Under the pieces are notes generated by a model. It worked only from the letters and a program-made list of their open reading frames with translations, had not been told where the DNA came from and ran no database searches. From contig DATNFO010000041.1 in assembly GCA_035606355.1 (NCBI GenBank), forward strand, positions 186,001 through 250,000: a DNA stretch of 64,000 nt, read 5' to 3'. The position numbers and the translations under genes are program-made. Below, one piece after another: positions 24,313 through 32,897 of the stretch (the first letter of the stretch is position 1; each line of letters begins with the position of its first letter). Source of the stretch: Sulfopaludibacter sp035606355 (GTDB lineage: Bacteria > Acidobacteriota > Terriglobia > Bryobacterales > Bryobacteraceae).

Positions 24313-27300
24313 CTAGTGAATGGTAGCGGTCGCCGGACCGGATGTTCCGGTAGCGTTCGTCAGCGTCACCGTCACCGACGTGATGCTTCCCGAGCCTTGC
24401 ACTGTGAAGCTCTGCGTGAACAGGAACTGACTGCCGAACGGTACCGAAGCCGAGCTCGCGTACCATTGCTGGAACAATGTCGTCACGGGTACCGTGAGCG
24501 TGGTGGTTTGCAGGTTTACCCCCGCGGCCGCGCTGAACGCGAAGGTGGCTTGCGTGACGCTACGCGAGGTCGCGAAGCCGGCCACCGTTACCGTGATGGA
24601 GCCGCCGCTCGACGTCGCCGTCACGCTCGAAATGGTGGGCGCCGCCGCGCCGATACGAATAGTCGCGCTGGGCGCGGGAGACGGAGTAACATCTTGCGTG
24701 CCCGCCACCAGCCGCGCGGTGATCGTGATTGTGCCCGCGACCGTACCCGTCTGCACACCGATGCCGCTTAGCGAAGCGGTGGAACCTGCGGGAATCGTCG
24801 CCTGCGCCGTGCGGCCGCCGCTGGCGAACTGCACGGAGGGGTCGTCGCCGCCCGAATCGGGCGTGAAGGTAAGCGTCAGATTCGCGGTAACCGCTACCGG
24901 AAATGCCGATCCGAGCCCGATCTGCAAGGTAGATTGCGTTGCCGGATTGCCGGTAGACGGCAAACCCGAGATGGTCACCGTCGAGAGCGATGGTAGTGCG
25001 ATGGTCAGGGTGTAGGTCTTGCTGGCGGTGGTGCCGGCGCTGTCTTTCGCGGTTACGGTGATGCTGGCCGAACCTGGAGTAGTGACGGTTCCGCTGAGCA
25101 CGCCCGCCGGCGAAAGCGTGAGCCCAGAGGGCAGGCCCGTAGCCGAAAACGTGGATGAACCTACGCCGCCGCTCGCCGAAATGGTAGCAGTGTACGGCGC
25201 GCCGGCCGTAGCGTTCGGCAGTGAGGCAGGAGCAATGGTCAGAGCGGCTGCGGCAATCGTGACGGTAAAGGTCTGGCTGGCCGTCTGCCCTTTCGAGTCG
25301 GTGACGGTCGCGGTGACGGTCGAAGTCCCAGGCGTGGTGGGTGTGCCGGATACGCTGCCGGACGAACTAGCTGTCAGACCGCCGGGCAAGCCGGAGAACG
25401 CGAACGTGTACCCGGCGGTGCCTCCGGTCGCCGTGAGCGTCCCCGAGTATGCCACGCCGACGGAGCCGTTCGGCAGGGTTCCGCCGATGGTAAGCGGGGC
25501 CGGCGCGATGACCACTGTAAACGTGTGGCTGACCTGCGCCTTCGCGCTATCGGTGGCCGTGACGGTGACGGAAAAGGTTCCCGCAGTCGTGGGAGTTCCG
25601 GTTACCGAGCCGCCGGCGAAAGTGAGACCGTCCGGCAGACCGGTCGCGGTGTACGTGTAGGGAGCAGTGCCGCCTGTGGCGACCACTGACGAACTGTATG
25701 CCGTTCCGACTACGCCATTGCCCAGCGAACCGGTGAGCGTCAAAGCGCCTGCCGTAACCGTAATGCTGTAAGTCGCCGATGCCGATGTGCCCACGCGATC
25801 TTTCACCGTGACGGTAAAGTTGAACGTACCGGGTTGGGTAGCCGTGCCCGAAGTGGTGCCGTCAGGCGACATCGTTACATCCGGGGGAAGTCCTGTGGCG
25901 GAGAATGCGTAAGGCTGAACGCCGCCCGTCGCCTGGAATTTCAGACTGACGGAGCTACCTGCCGCGACGGCGGAAAAAGGCCCCAGCGTAGTGATCTTCA
26001 GCGCCGACGGGTTCACATTGAGAGAAAAGCCCTGGCTGGTCCCATTCCCCGCGCTATCGGTGACCGACACCGTAAACGAGAACGCGCCCGCGACGGTCGG
26101 AGTGCCGGACAAAACTCCTGCCGGCGAAAGTGTCAGCCCCGGTGGTAGCGCGCCGGCCGCGGTGAATGTGTACCCCGTCCCGGTGCCTCCGCTGACGACC
26201 AGAGTGGTGGAGTACGTTGACTGCGCCGTCGCATCGGGAAGACCCGCGGCAGTGGTGAAACTCACGGGCGGCGGCGGTAGGACAATGCTGAGCGAATATC
26301 GCGCCGTCGCGGTGCCAGACGGCGTGGAATCGTGCACCGTGACGGCAACAGTGAAGGCGCCCGCGGCGGTGGGAATGCCCGAGATCACGCCCGTCTGAGA
26401 ATTGATGCTTAATCCGGCCGGCAGCCCGGTCGCGCTCCAGGTAAACGGCGGCGTTCCGCTGAGCGCCAATACGGTGGCGCTGTAGGACGCGCCTACCGTT
26501 CCCTGCGGAAGTGATGCCGTGACGATCTGAAGTCCCGAGTTTACAGTCAGCAGAAGTCGCGCGCTGATGATCGACGGCGGCAGTTCCGCATCACTCACCG
26601 AGACGAAAGGCGTGAACGAACCGGACACGGTGGGCGTTCCGGAGATCACGCCGGTTTGCGCATCGATGCTGAGACCGGCGGGCAAGCCCGTGACGGTCCA
26701 CGAATACGGTGTCGCTCCGCCGGTGGCGGAAACGGTTGCGCTGTACGGCACACCCGCCGTTGCCGCCGGCAGGCTCGTGGTGGTGATCTGCAGCGGGGCG
26801 ACCACCTGAATTCTCACTGTGTTCGAGGTGCTGCCGCCGGGATTCAGGACGCCAATTGTGTTTAAGCCCAGAGACAAGGGCGTGGATGTGGTGAGAGTGT
26901 TTGCGCTCACGAAGGTAGTGGGCACCACCTCACCGTTCAAGAGGATCAGCGATTGGCTGGTGGGACCATTGAAGACAAAGTTGAAACCCCCTACCGTGAG
27001 GGTCGAAGGCTGGGTGATCGTGGAGCCGCTTATCGGAACAGTCACTACCGGCGCGAGAATGGAAAACGATATCGGCGAAGAACTGGCGCCGGTCGGCTGC
27101 ACAGCCGTGAGCAGCACCGTTTGCGGAGTCTGCAAGCCAGAGCCGCTGAGCGTGATCTGCAATTGGCTGCTGCTGATAAAAGCCGGCGTGAGGACCTGAG
27201 AGATGGTAGAACCGGCGACAGCGATCTGCGTTCCCGGAAGAACTGTACTCAACCCCGTGAGCGGCGGCGCGAAATTGGCGCCGTTTAGAGTGATGGTCAC

Positions 27301-28053
27301 GCTGCTCGTTCCGGCGCCGATAGAGGCCGGAACCGGCGGAGCGCTCAACACAGGCACAGCGAAAACCTGAATTACTTCGTTCAGCGTCAGCTTATTACCC
27401 CAGGAATCGTTTACGTCCAGGGAGAAGGAGTAGTTGCCGGCCGTAGTAGGGATGCCGGAGATCTGGTTGCTGTTCTGCGTCGGCAGTTGCAGGCCCGGTG
27501 GAATTGGGCCGGAACCGCTGGAAAGGCTGACCGTAAACGGTCCAGTGCCTCCCGTGAAAATGGTCGTCGAATAGGACGTTCCAACGGTTGCCGCAGGCAA
27601 GAGGAGCGATGACGGTCCGGCGAGATTTGGGTTGACCGTGAAACTGCCGCTGCCGAATGAGTTTCCCTCAACCTCACTCACTTGAAATTGATAGACGCTG
27701 CCGGTATCGGGATAAAACGAACCCGGAATAGGAACGGCGATTTGGGTAGTGGTCCACGAGTCCGCGCAGGGGGTGCTACACACTCCGTCCGGAAGAATGA
27801 AGGTAAGCGTTTGGCTAGTGACGGGACTCGTGATGGTAACGGTGCCCGTTTTCCTTGAAAATCGCCCGAGTATGAAGAGCTCGAAACCGCTCCCGCTGGC
27901 GGTCCCGCCGGCCGTAACGGCATCCAGTTGTGTCGGAGCAGTCGAGCCGGGCGGACCGGATTCGAGAGAGGAAATGGTCTGGGCGTGCAGTGCGAACCCG
28001 TGAACAAGAAGAACGAGCGGCAAAGCCGCCACTGCATATCGGCGTAGCAGCAC
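24313..28053 (-). CDS. Giant exported protein with eight putative-Ig (He_PIG) repeats
   Basis: A 1246-residue secreted protein starting with GTG and a signal peptide (VAALPLVLLVHGFALHAQ). One cadherin/He_PIG-like unit lies near residues 150-235. Two IPT/TIG-like beta segments span about 235-415. Seven consecutive He_PIG units of roughly 80-85 residues follow, each with the signature ATGGxxPYxxxxxGLPxGL, then GxxSGTPT, then TVTVTDSxG. A final region of about 200 residues (SLSTVTISGLPSTGNPATQS onward) looks like another beta domain. No transmembrane anchor, LPXTG or PEP-CTERM motif is visible, so how it stays on the cell is unclear. It is probably an adhesin or surface-layer protein; the ligand is unknown. 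Confidence 0.85.
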   Translation of the reverse strand: MLLRRYAVAALPLVLLVHGFALHAQTISSLESGPPGSTAPTQLDAVTAGGTASGSGFELFILGRFSRKTGTVTITSPVTSQTLTFILPDGVCSTPCADSWTTTQIAVPIPGSFYPDTGSVYQFQVSEVEGNSFGSGSFTVNPNLAGPSSLLLPAATVGTSYSTTIFTGGTGPFTVSLSSGSGPIPPGLQLPTQNSNQISGIPTTAGNYSFSLDVNDSWGNKLTLNEVIQVFAVPVLSAPPVPASIGAGTSSVTITLNGANFAPPLTGLSTVLPGTQIAVAGSTISQVLTPAFISSSQLQITLSGSGLQTPQTVLLTAVQPTGASSSPISFSILAPVVTVPISGSTITQPSTLTVGGFNFVFNGPTSQSLILLNGEVVPTTFVSANTLTTSTPLSLGLNTIGVLNPGGSTSNTVRIQVVAPLQITTTSLPAATAGVPYSATVSATGGATPYSWTVTGLPAGLSIDAQTGVISGTPTVSGSFTPFVSVSDAELPPSIISARLLLTVNSGLQIVTASLPQGTVGASYSATVLALSGTPPFTWSATGLPAGLSINSQTGVISGIPTAAGAFTVAVTVHDSTPSGTATARYSLSIVLPPPPVSFTTAAGLPDATAQSTYSTTLVVSGGTGTGYTFTAAGALPPGLTLSPAGVLSGTPTVAGAFSFTVSVTDSAGNGTSQGFSLNVNPSALKITTLGPFSAVAAGSSVSLKFQATGGVQPYAFSATGLPPDVTMSPDGTTSGTATQPGTFNFTVTVKDRVGTSASATYSITVTAGALTLTGSLGNGVVGTAYSSSVVATGGTAPYTYTATGLPDGLTFAGGSVTGTPTTAGTFSVTVTATDSAKAQVSHTFTVVIAPAPLTIGGTLPNGSVGVAYSGTLTATGGTAGYTFAFSGLPGGLTASSSGSVSGTPTTPGTSTVTATVTDSKGQTASQTFTVTIAAAALTIAPASLPNATAGAPYTATISASGGVGSSTFSATGLPSGLTLSPAGVLSGTVTTPGSASITVTAKDSAGTTASKTYTLTIALPSLSTVTISGLPSTGNPATQSTLQIGLGSAFPVAVTANLTLTFTPDSGGDDPSVQFASGGRTAQATIPAGSTASLSGIGVQTGTVAGTITITARLVAGTQDVTPSPAPSATIRIGAAAPTISSVTATSSGGSITVTVAGFATSRSVTQATFAFSAAAGVNLQTTTLTVPVTTLFQQWYASSASVPFGSQFLFTQSFTVQGSGSITSVTVTLTNATGTSGPATATIH

Positions 28054-28074
28054 AGTGTTTCTTATTCTACGGCA

Positions 28075-28347
28075 TTAACGAAGCGTGACGACTGTGGCTC
28101 CCCATCCGCCCGCTTCCGCTGGTGCGTCTCCGAACGAGACGACGAACGGAGTTCGCGCCAGAATCGCACGGACCATCTCCCGCTGCACGCCAATTCCGCG
28201 ACCGTGAATAATGCGCAGCGCCTTGAGGCCGAGGGCTTGCGCCTCGTTGAGATACTCTTCCACCACGGCTTCGATATCGCGCGGAGGCACGGAGTGAAGG
28301 TCAAACACATCCGTCACCGGTATTCGTACGGGCTCCTCCTCATCCAT
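28075..28347 (-). CDS. Small Smr-domain protein
   Basis: A 90-residue stand-alone Smr (MutS-related) domain with the two family motifs: the leading FDLHSVPPRDIEAVVEEYL and the HGRGIG turn near the middle, ending ATVVTLR. Smr domains cut or bind nucleic acids, and recent work on bacterial Smr proteins links them to mRNA cleavage at stalled ribosomes; which applies here cannot be told. The ATG is preceded by AGGAGG at good spacing. Confidence 0.88.
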   Translation of the reverse strand: MDEEEPVRIPVTDVFDLHSVPPRDIEAVVEEYLNEAQALGLKALRIIHGRGIGVQREMVRAILARTPFVVSFGDAPAEAGGWGATVVTLR

Positions 28348-28366
28348 TCGCCCTCCTAAAACACGA

Positions 28367-28392
28367 AAGCCCGGCCGCTACCGGCCGGGCTT
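28367..28392 (-). terminator. Rho-independent terminator downstream of the YdcH-like gene
   Basis: AAGCCCGGCCG, a CTAC loop and CGGCCGGGCTT form an 11-bp perfect stem. Reading the minus strand it is followed by TTCGTGTTTTA. It separates the YdcH-like gene from the Smr gene. Confidence 0.88.
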
Positions 28393-28419
28393 AGACCCAT
28401 TTACTGCGCGCACCTGACG

Positions 28420-28656
28420 TTAAGCGACCTGCTGTGAACGATACTGGCTCGCGATCGCTTCCATCTGATCCTTTAAATGGAGTTTCATTTTTTTCAACCG
28501 CGTCTCCTCCAACTCCTGCTCTTGACTCAAATGAGGGAGCGCTTCGAGCGCGTCCAGCATCTTCGCGTATTCGGAATGCTGGTTCGCGAGTTCCTGAAAC
28601 TCAGGACTTGTTGCCATCAGATGCGCTTTCAATTCTTCCTGTGCGTTCCGTTCCAT
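28420..28656 (-). CDS. YdcH-like DUF465 small helical protein
   Basis: A 78-residue, wholly helical acidic/basic protein of the YdcH/DUF465 type: an N-terminal MATSPEFQELANQHSEYAKML segment and a C-terminal coiled coil (ETRLKKMKLHLKDQMEAIAS). The ATG at 28656 is chosen because GGAGG lies 11 bases upstream; a TTG at 28665 would put the ribosome site too close. Family members have no settled function. A strong terminator follows. Confidence 0.85.
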   Translation of the reverse strand: MERNAQEELKAHLMATSPEFQELANQHSEYAKMLDALEALPHLSQEQELEETRLKKMKLHLKDQMEAIASQYRSQQVA

Positions 28657-28767
28657 ATTGGGCAATTCCTCCCAGTGAGGTTGCCACGCCGAGTCGGTCG
28701 GTTCGGAATCAAGGCTCGGTGGGTAATCTCGTTCATGATTAGGACGGCATCCCGTCCATCCGCCACC

Positions 28768-29184
28768 TTAACATGAATGAAACTTCATGACAATAGCCGC
28801 TTCGGGGGGATTTGCGTAATACTCCACCCGCCTGCTAAGTTCTTGAAAACCAACGAATTGATAGAACTTGCGAGCTGCGGTATTGGATTCCCGGACTTCG
28901 AGAAAAACAGAACCCTTCGACACTGCTCTGTGCCACTCCAGCAGCCGCCGTGCTACTCCTTGACGCCTATGATTGGGCTCGACCGCGAGGTTCAGGATCT
29001 CCCACTCATCGGCTGAAAGTCGCCGGGTGCAGAGAAACCCGACAACCTGACCGTCGCAAGTCTCAACATAGCAGTCATACGCGAGATACTCATCGGGGCG
29101 CCAGTGCGCCGCTTCGGGGGAGGCAGCCTGAATCGCGGCTATGGCGTCCAGGTCGCCCGCTTCCGCGCGCCGAAGAACTGGCAT
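28768..29184 (-). CDS. rimI: Ribosomal-protein-alanine N-acetyltransferase (GNAT, RimI-like)
   Basis: A 138-residue GNAT acetyltransferase. The acetyl-CoA pyrophosphate loop is RRQGVARRLL, preceded by the beta strand EILNLAVEP and followed by FLEVRESNTAARKFYQFVGF, which is the RimI pattern. RimI acetylates the N-terminal Ala of ribosomal protein S18, but related GNATs act on other proteins, so the target is inferred. Its start lies only 12 bp from the start of the divergent gene, so each promoter must lie inside the other gene. Confidence 0.88.
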   Translation of the reverse strand: MPVLRRAEAGDLDAIAAIQAASPEAAHWRPDEYLAYDCYVETCDGQVVGFLCTRRLSADEWEILNLAVEPNHRRQGVARRLLEWHRAVSKGSVFLEVRESNTAARKFYQFVGFQELSRRVEYYANPPEAAIVMKFHSC

Positions 29185-29196
29185 ATCTTAAAGTCT

Positions 29197-29757
29197 ATGC
29201 GAGCCGTCCTGGTGTTGCTGCTGTTGGCATCGCACCCGTTTTGGGAAGCCAAGCCGGCCGACAAGTGGAGCGACCGCGAAGTCGAGATGATTTTGCAGGC
29301 GAGTCCATGGGCGCAGGTCACTGGTGTTTCACCGGAGGTGACGGTCTACTTCGCGACCGCCGAGCCGATTCGGGAGGCCGAGTCTGAGCTCCGGGTTCGC
29401 TCGCGCAAACCCGTTCCGGAACTCGACCCCGACTACGTCGACTACATCCGCGAACACGCCGACTCGGCGCTGGCGATTGCGATTCCGTACCCAAATGCGG
29501 GCTTCGGCAGCGCGGCGGATCAGCACCAGATGGAAGCGGAGACCAAAATGATCGTGGGCGCTCGGCAGTACGATATGCTCGGCTACTTTCCCCCGACTTC
29601 GTCAGACCCCGTTCTGCGGCTGATGTTTCCCCGGCAGGTCCGCCCGTCGGACAAAACGGTGGAGTTTCGCCTGTTCCTGCCGGGAATCAGTTTCCCGGAA
29701 AGAGAGGTGCAGTTCCGCGTGAAGGACTTGTATTACAAAGGCAAGCTGAGTCTTTAA
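29197..29757 (+). CDS. Exported protein of unknown function
   Basis: A 186-residue protein with a short signal peptide (MRAVLVLLLLASHPFWEA), then DKWSDREVEMILQASPWAQ and a mostly beta C-terminal half. The start at 29197 is chosen because the signal peptide begins there; the open frame upstream to 29104 is antisense to rimI. No metal or catalytic motif stands out. The segment MIVGARQYDMLGYFPPTSSD followed by VLRLMFPRQVRPSDKTVEFR suggests a compact domain. I do not recognise the family. Confidence 0.7.
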   Translation: MRAVLVLLLLASHPFWEAKPADKWSDREVEMILQASPWAQVTGVSPEVTVYFATAEPIREAESELRVRSRKPVPELDPDYVDYIREHADSALAIAIPYPNAGFGSAADQHQMEAETKMIVGARQYDMLGYFPPTSSDPVLRLMFPRQVRPSDKTVEFRLFLPGISFPEREVQFRVKDLYYKGKLSL

Positions 29758-29779
29758 CAGGCTCGGGGGAGCTGCCGGC

Positions 29780-30721
29780 TTACATCTTGGGGGCGTAGTA
29801 GCCGGGTCGCACACGCACTTGCAGGTCTTTGCGGCCCTTCACCCTCAGCACCACGGGATGGAAGAGGCCATCGGTGATCAGCGGATCGGGCTTGTAGAGG
29901 ATGATGTATTGGTGAGTGAGCACGTTCGCGATGTTCTCGAACGATTGCGATAAGTCTTCCACCTTGAACGGGAAATACGAGGTGCCGCCCGTCTCTTTGG
30001 CGAAGTAGCGGAGCACTTTATCTCCGTCACTCTCGACACGGCTGATATTGGTCGAGATGGTGTAGACCACCACGTCATTGCGCTGCGCCATTTCGAGCGC
30101 CTGGTCTCGCGTGTAGTGGCTCTCGTTATCGTCGCCGTCGCTGAGAATCACGATGGCGCGCCGGAACTTCGTCATCGGCTGATCCTTGCCCAGCTTGTCG
30201 CGGCACGCGAAGTAAACCGCATCGTAAAGCGCCGTGCCGCCACCCGGGCGCAGATCGTAGATGCTGCGCTCCATGCTCGTGGTGTCGTCGACGAGATCCA
30301 TAATCATTTCCGGCCGGCTGGAGAAGCCCACCACCAGGCCGCGATCCTGATGGCTGCGCATGACGGTGCGCACGAATTCGCTGGCCGCTTCCTGTTCGAA
30401 CTTGAAACGGTCCCGTATGCTGTTGCTGGTATCGATGAGGACGCCGAGCCGCAGCGGCAGATCGGTTTCGGCGGTGAACTCCTGTATGGTCTGCGGGCGC
30501 TTGTTCTCGATGACCTCGAAATCATTCTTGCCGAGGTCGGTGACGAAGCGGCCCTTCCTGTCCATGACGGTAAAGAGCATGTTGACGCGCGTCACATCGG
30601 CTTGAATGCGCGTCAGCTCATCGGATTGGACGGCCGTTTTCGGAGGCTGGGTAGGGTTCTGCTGCGCAGCCCACACTACTGCCGCAAGGCTCGCCGCGGC
30701 GAGAGCGACCCAAACTTTCAT
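29780..30721 (-). CDS. Exported VWA-domain protein (acidobacterial VWFA-related family), third paralogue
   Basis: A 313-residue protein with signal peptide MKVWVALAAASLAAVVWAAQ. Its order is the same as in the two VWA genes near 10 kb: lead-in VMDRKGRFVTDLGKNDFEVI, MIDAS motif VLIDTSNSIRDR, VILSDGDDNES, and C-terminus YIILYKPD then RPGYYAPKM. The MIDAS has Asn in place of the usual Gly between the serines (DTSNS), which keeps the liganding Asp and Ser residues. ATG 30721 is preferred to an upstream TTG. It starts 9 bp after the pseudouridine-synthase stop, so it may be co-transcribed or use a promoter inside that stop. Confidence 0.88.
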   Translation of the reverse strand: MKVWVALAAASLAAVVWAAQQNPTQPPKTAVQSDELTRIQADVTRVNMLFTVMDRKGRFVTDLGKNDFEVIENKRPQTIQEFTAETDLPLRLGVLIDTSNSIRDRFKFEQEAASEFVRTVMRSHQDRGLVVGFSSRPEMIMDLVDDTTSMERSIYDLRPGGGTALYDAVYFACRDKLGKDQPMTKFRRAIVILSDGDDNESHYTRDQALEMAQRNDVVVYTISTNISRVESDGDKVLRYFAKETGGTSYFPFKVEDLSQSFENIANVLTHQYIILYKPDPLITDGLFHPVVLRVKGRKDLQVRVRPGYYAPKM

Positions 30722-30729
30722 ATACGACA

Positions 30730-30735
30730 ATTATA
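30730..30735 (-). promoter_or_regulatory. Possible -10 box (TATAAT) for the VWA gene
   Basis: A perfect TATAAT on the minus strand ends 8 bases before the VWA ATG at 30721 and contains the TAA stop of the upstream gene. There is no ribosome binding site in between, so a leaderless transcript is possible. No good -35 is visible. Confidence 0.3.
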
Positions 30736-31756
30736 GCGTGGGTGCTAATCCGTCCATCCACGCCGTGAGTTCAGGAGCCAGCGGCGATACCACAGCGATC
30801 TCTTCCCCGCTGGCCGGCTGGTGGAACCGTATGCGGTGCGAATGGAGGAAGTAGCGGCCCAGCGGCGGTCTTCCCGGGACGGTTGCCGCTGCGCCGTAGA
30901 GCGTATCGCCGGCCACCGGATGGCCAATGCTCGATAGATGCACGCGGATCTGGTGCGTTCGTCCGGTTCCGATGCGCACCTCCAGATACGTGAAGCCCTC
31001 GAATCGCTGCAACACGCGATATTCGCTCCAGGCGGCGCGCCCTTCTGCGAGCCGCGCAGTCATGCGGGTGCGGTGCACCGGGTCGCGCGCGATTGGCCGC
31101 TCGATGCGTCCCCTCTCCTGTTGCACGCGTCCGTGAACCAGCGTGAGATAGATTTTCTCCACCTGACGGCCGGCGAATTGTTCCGCCAGGCGATGATGGG
31201 CGGCATCGTTCTTCGCCACCAGCAACACGCCGCTGGTGAAACGATCCAGCCGGTGCACGATGCCCGGCCGCAGCTCCCCGCCAACTCCCGAGAGAGCTCC
31301 GAAGCGGTGCAACAGCGCGTTCACCAGAGTGCCGGAATGAATGCCCGCGCCGGCGTGCACGGCCATACCCGCAGGCTTATCCACGGCCACCAGGTCGGCA
31401 TCTTCGTACAGAATCGCCAGCGGAATCTCTTCGGCAACGGCGCACAACGGCGGCGGGGCGGCAGGCTCGCACTCGATGCGCTGGCCGGCCCGCAGCTTGT
31501 AGGAAGCGCGCTGGGCTACGCCATCCACCAGCACTCGTCCGGCGCGGATCCACTCCTGAATGCGCGACCGGCTGAACTCCGGCAGCGTCTCATGCAGCAC
31601 ATGGTCCAGCCGCAGCCCGGCCTTCGCTTCATCGATGTCTACGTGAACGTGTTCCGTCGAGATACCAATGTATTCTACTGAAATGGCGCAATCGCAATCG
31701 CTCGCGGGGAAAACGGCGCTGGTGACCGGCGCCAGCAAGGGAGTCGGGAAGGGCAT
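30731..31756 (-). CDS. RluD-family 23S rRNA pseudouridine synthase
   Basis: Isomerises uridines in rRNA. An S4 RNA-binding domain comes first (AGLRLDHVLHETLPEFSRSR, then IRAGRVLVDG). The catalytic domain follows with the family signature HRLDRFTSGVLLVAK, whose Asp is the nucleophile, then IGTGRTHQIRVH. The C-terminus is complete. The start is unclear: homology begins near 31680, but the nearest in-frame ATG is at 31756, inside the divergent SDR gene and without a ribosome binding site. A rarer start (ATT/ATC near 31660-31670) is possible. The family call is firm; the 5' end is not. Confidence 0.85.
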   Translation of the reverse strand: MPFPTPLLAPVTSAVFPASDCDCAISVEYIGISTEHVHVDIDEAKAGLRLDHVLHETLPEFSRSRIQEWIRAGRVLVDGVAQRASYKLRAGQRIECEPAAPPPLCAVAEEIPLAILYEDADLVAVDKPAGMAVHAGAGIHSGTLVNALLHRFGALSGVGGELRPGIVHRLDRFTSGVLLVAKNDAAHHRLAEQFAGRQVEKIYLTLVHGRVQQERGRIERPIARDPVHRTRMTARLAEGRAAWSEYRVLQRFEGFTYLEVRIGTGRTHQIRVHLSSIGHPVAGDTLYGAAATVPGRPPLGRYFLHSHRIRFHQPASGEEIAVVSPLAPELTAWMDGLAPTL

Positions 31757-32465
31757 CGCGCTGGAACTGGCGCGGCGCGGCTGCAACGTTGCGCTCAACT
31801 ACAATTCGGACCTGATCGGCGCCACCGCAACTGCTGAAGAGATTCGTGCCACCGGCCGCGAGGCCTTCACGGTACAAGCGGACGTCGGGAGCGCGGCCCA
31901 GGTGCAGCGCATGTTCAGCGAAGTGACCGAAAGATACCCTCGCCTTGATGCTCTGATCAACAATGCCGGCACCCAAGTCTGGAAGGCACTGCTTGAACTC
32001 ACCGAGGCGGAGTGGGATCGCGTGCTGGACACCAACCTGAAAGGCTGCTTTTTGTGCACGCAGCAGGCGGCGCGGCACATGCGCGATGAGGGCGGCGGCC
32101 GAATCGTGAACATCGGCTCGGGCAGCAGCAAGGCGCCCTTCCCGATGCTCTCCGGCTATACCGCAAGCAAGGGCGGCATCGAAATGCTGACCAAAGTCGC
32201 GGCGGTCGAATTGGGCGTATACGGCATCACGGTCAACTGCGTCGCGCCGGGAGCGATAGAAATCGAACGAACGAAGCAGGAATCGGGCGATTATGCAGGC
32301 ACTTGGGCGCGGTTGACCCCGCTGGGACGGATCGGTCTGCCGCGCGACGTGGCCCAAGCGGTCGCGTTCTTCCTGGAAGATGGCTCTTCGTTCGTTACCG
32401 GCCAGACGCTATGGGTGGATGGCGGACTCTTTACGCGTCCGTCTTGGCCGTATCCCGCGGAGTGA
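31683..32465 (+). CDS. Short-chain dehydrogenase/reductase (glucose 1-dehydrogenase/FabG-like)
   Basis: A 260-residue NAD(P)-dependent oxidoreductase. The Rossmann nucleotide motif is TGASKGVGKG, the structural motif is NNAG, the catalytic Ser is in IVNIGSGSSK, and the Tyr-Lys pair is in YTASKGG. The C-terminus GQTLWVDGGLFTRPSWPYP is typical of the group. The start is the ATG at 31683, just inside a longer frame. The substrate cannot be deduced. The last 35 bp overlap the convergent zinc-ribbon gene. Confidence 0.9.
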   Translation: MAQSQSLAGKTALVTGASKGVGKGIALELARRGCNVALNYNSDLIGATATAEEIRATGREAFTVQADVGSAAQVQRMFSEVTERYPRLDALINNAGTQVWKALLELTEAEWDRVLDTNLKGCFLCTQQAARHMRDEGGGRIVNIGSGSSKAPFPMLSGYTASKGGIEMLTKVAAVELGVYGITVNCVAPGAIEIERTKQESGDYAGTWARLTPLGRIGLPRDVAQAVAFFLEDGSSFVTGQTLWVDGGLFTRPSWPYPAE

Positions 32466-32811
32466 TCACTTCCGGAGCGATGGCTCCATCGGACACCAGG
32501 CGGCGGCGATCGAAGAACTGAATGCGGCAATAGCGGCAATGGTGCAGCCCGCCTCCCGCCAGTTTTTCCATGAAATTGAGAAACCCCGAGTACATGGGAT
32601 CGATCTTGTCGCGGACCTTCAACCGCACGATGCGAAAAGTGCCGCATCGCGGGCAGCGGGCATGCCGTCCAAAATGGAAACGGTAGCGCCGCGCGACGAA
32701 TTCCTCATGTTTGCAGTCGCGGCAGCCATAGATGGCCATATAGCTGAAACGCTCGGAAAAGGTGCGATGCACCCTTCTGAGCTTTCCCCCACATTGGCCG
32801 CACTTCAACAT
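32431..32811 (-). CDS. Zinc-ribbon protein with four CxxC pairs
   Basis: A 126-residue basic protein with CGQC, CRDC, CPRC and CRYC pairs at about residues 4-7, 30-33, 53-56 and 92-95, enough for two zinc sites. Between them are basic and aromatic stretches (RRVHRTFSERFSYMAIYGCR, then ARRYRFHFGRHARC). Such arrangements bind nucleic acids or act as rubredoxin-like modules. The frame overlaps the end of the SDR gene, and the conserved Cys spacing supports that it is real. I cannot assign a specific function. Confidence 0.75.
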   Translation of the reverse strand: MLKCGQCGGKLRRVHRTFSERFSYMAIYGCRDCKHEEFVARRYRFHFGRHARCPRCGTFRIVRLKVRDKIDPMYSGFLNFMEKLAGGGLHHCRYCRIQFFDRRRLVSDGAIAPEVITPRDTAKTDA

Positions 32812-32897
32812 TCTGGCCCCTAGTTATAACGCAATTTGCGGAACCGGCACAAGGCGCGTCACAATAAAAGATTCACCCTCGCCTTACGTAACTCACT

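Noticed and set aside
24316..27288. Many plus-strand open frames opposite the Ig-repeat gene
   Set aside because: They repeat with the Ig units, have no signal or domain, and are shadows of the repetitive minus-strand gene.
24313..28053. A CRISPR-like repeat array
   Set aside because: The periodicity is about 250 bp, coding and diverged, as expected for Ig domains.
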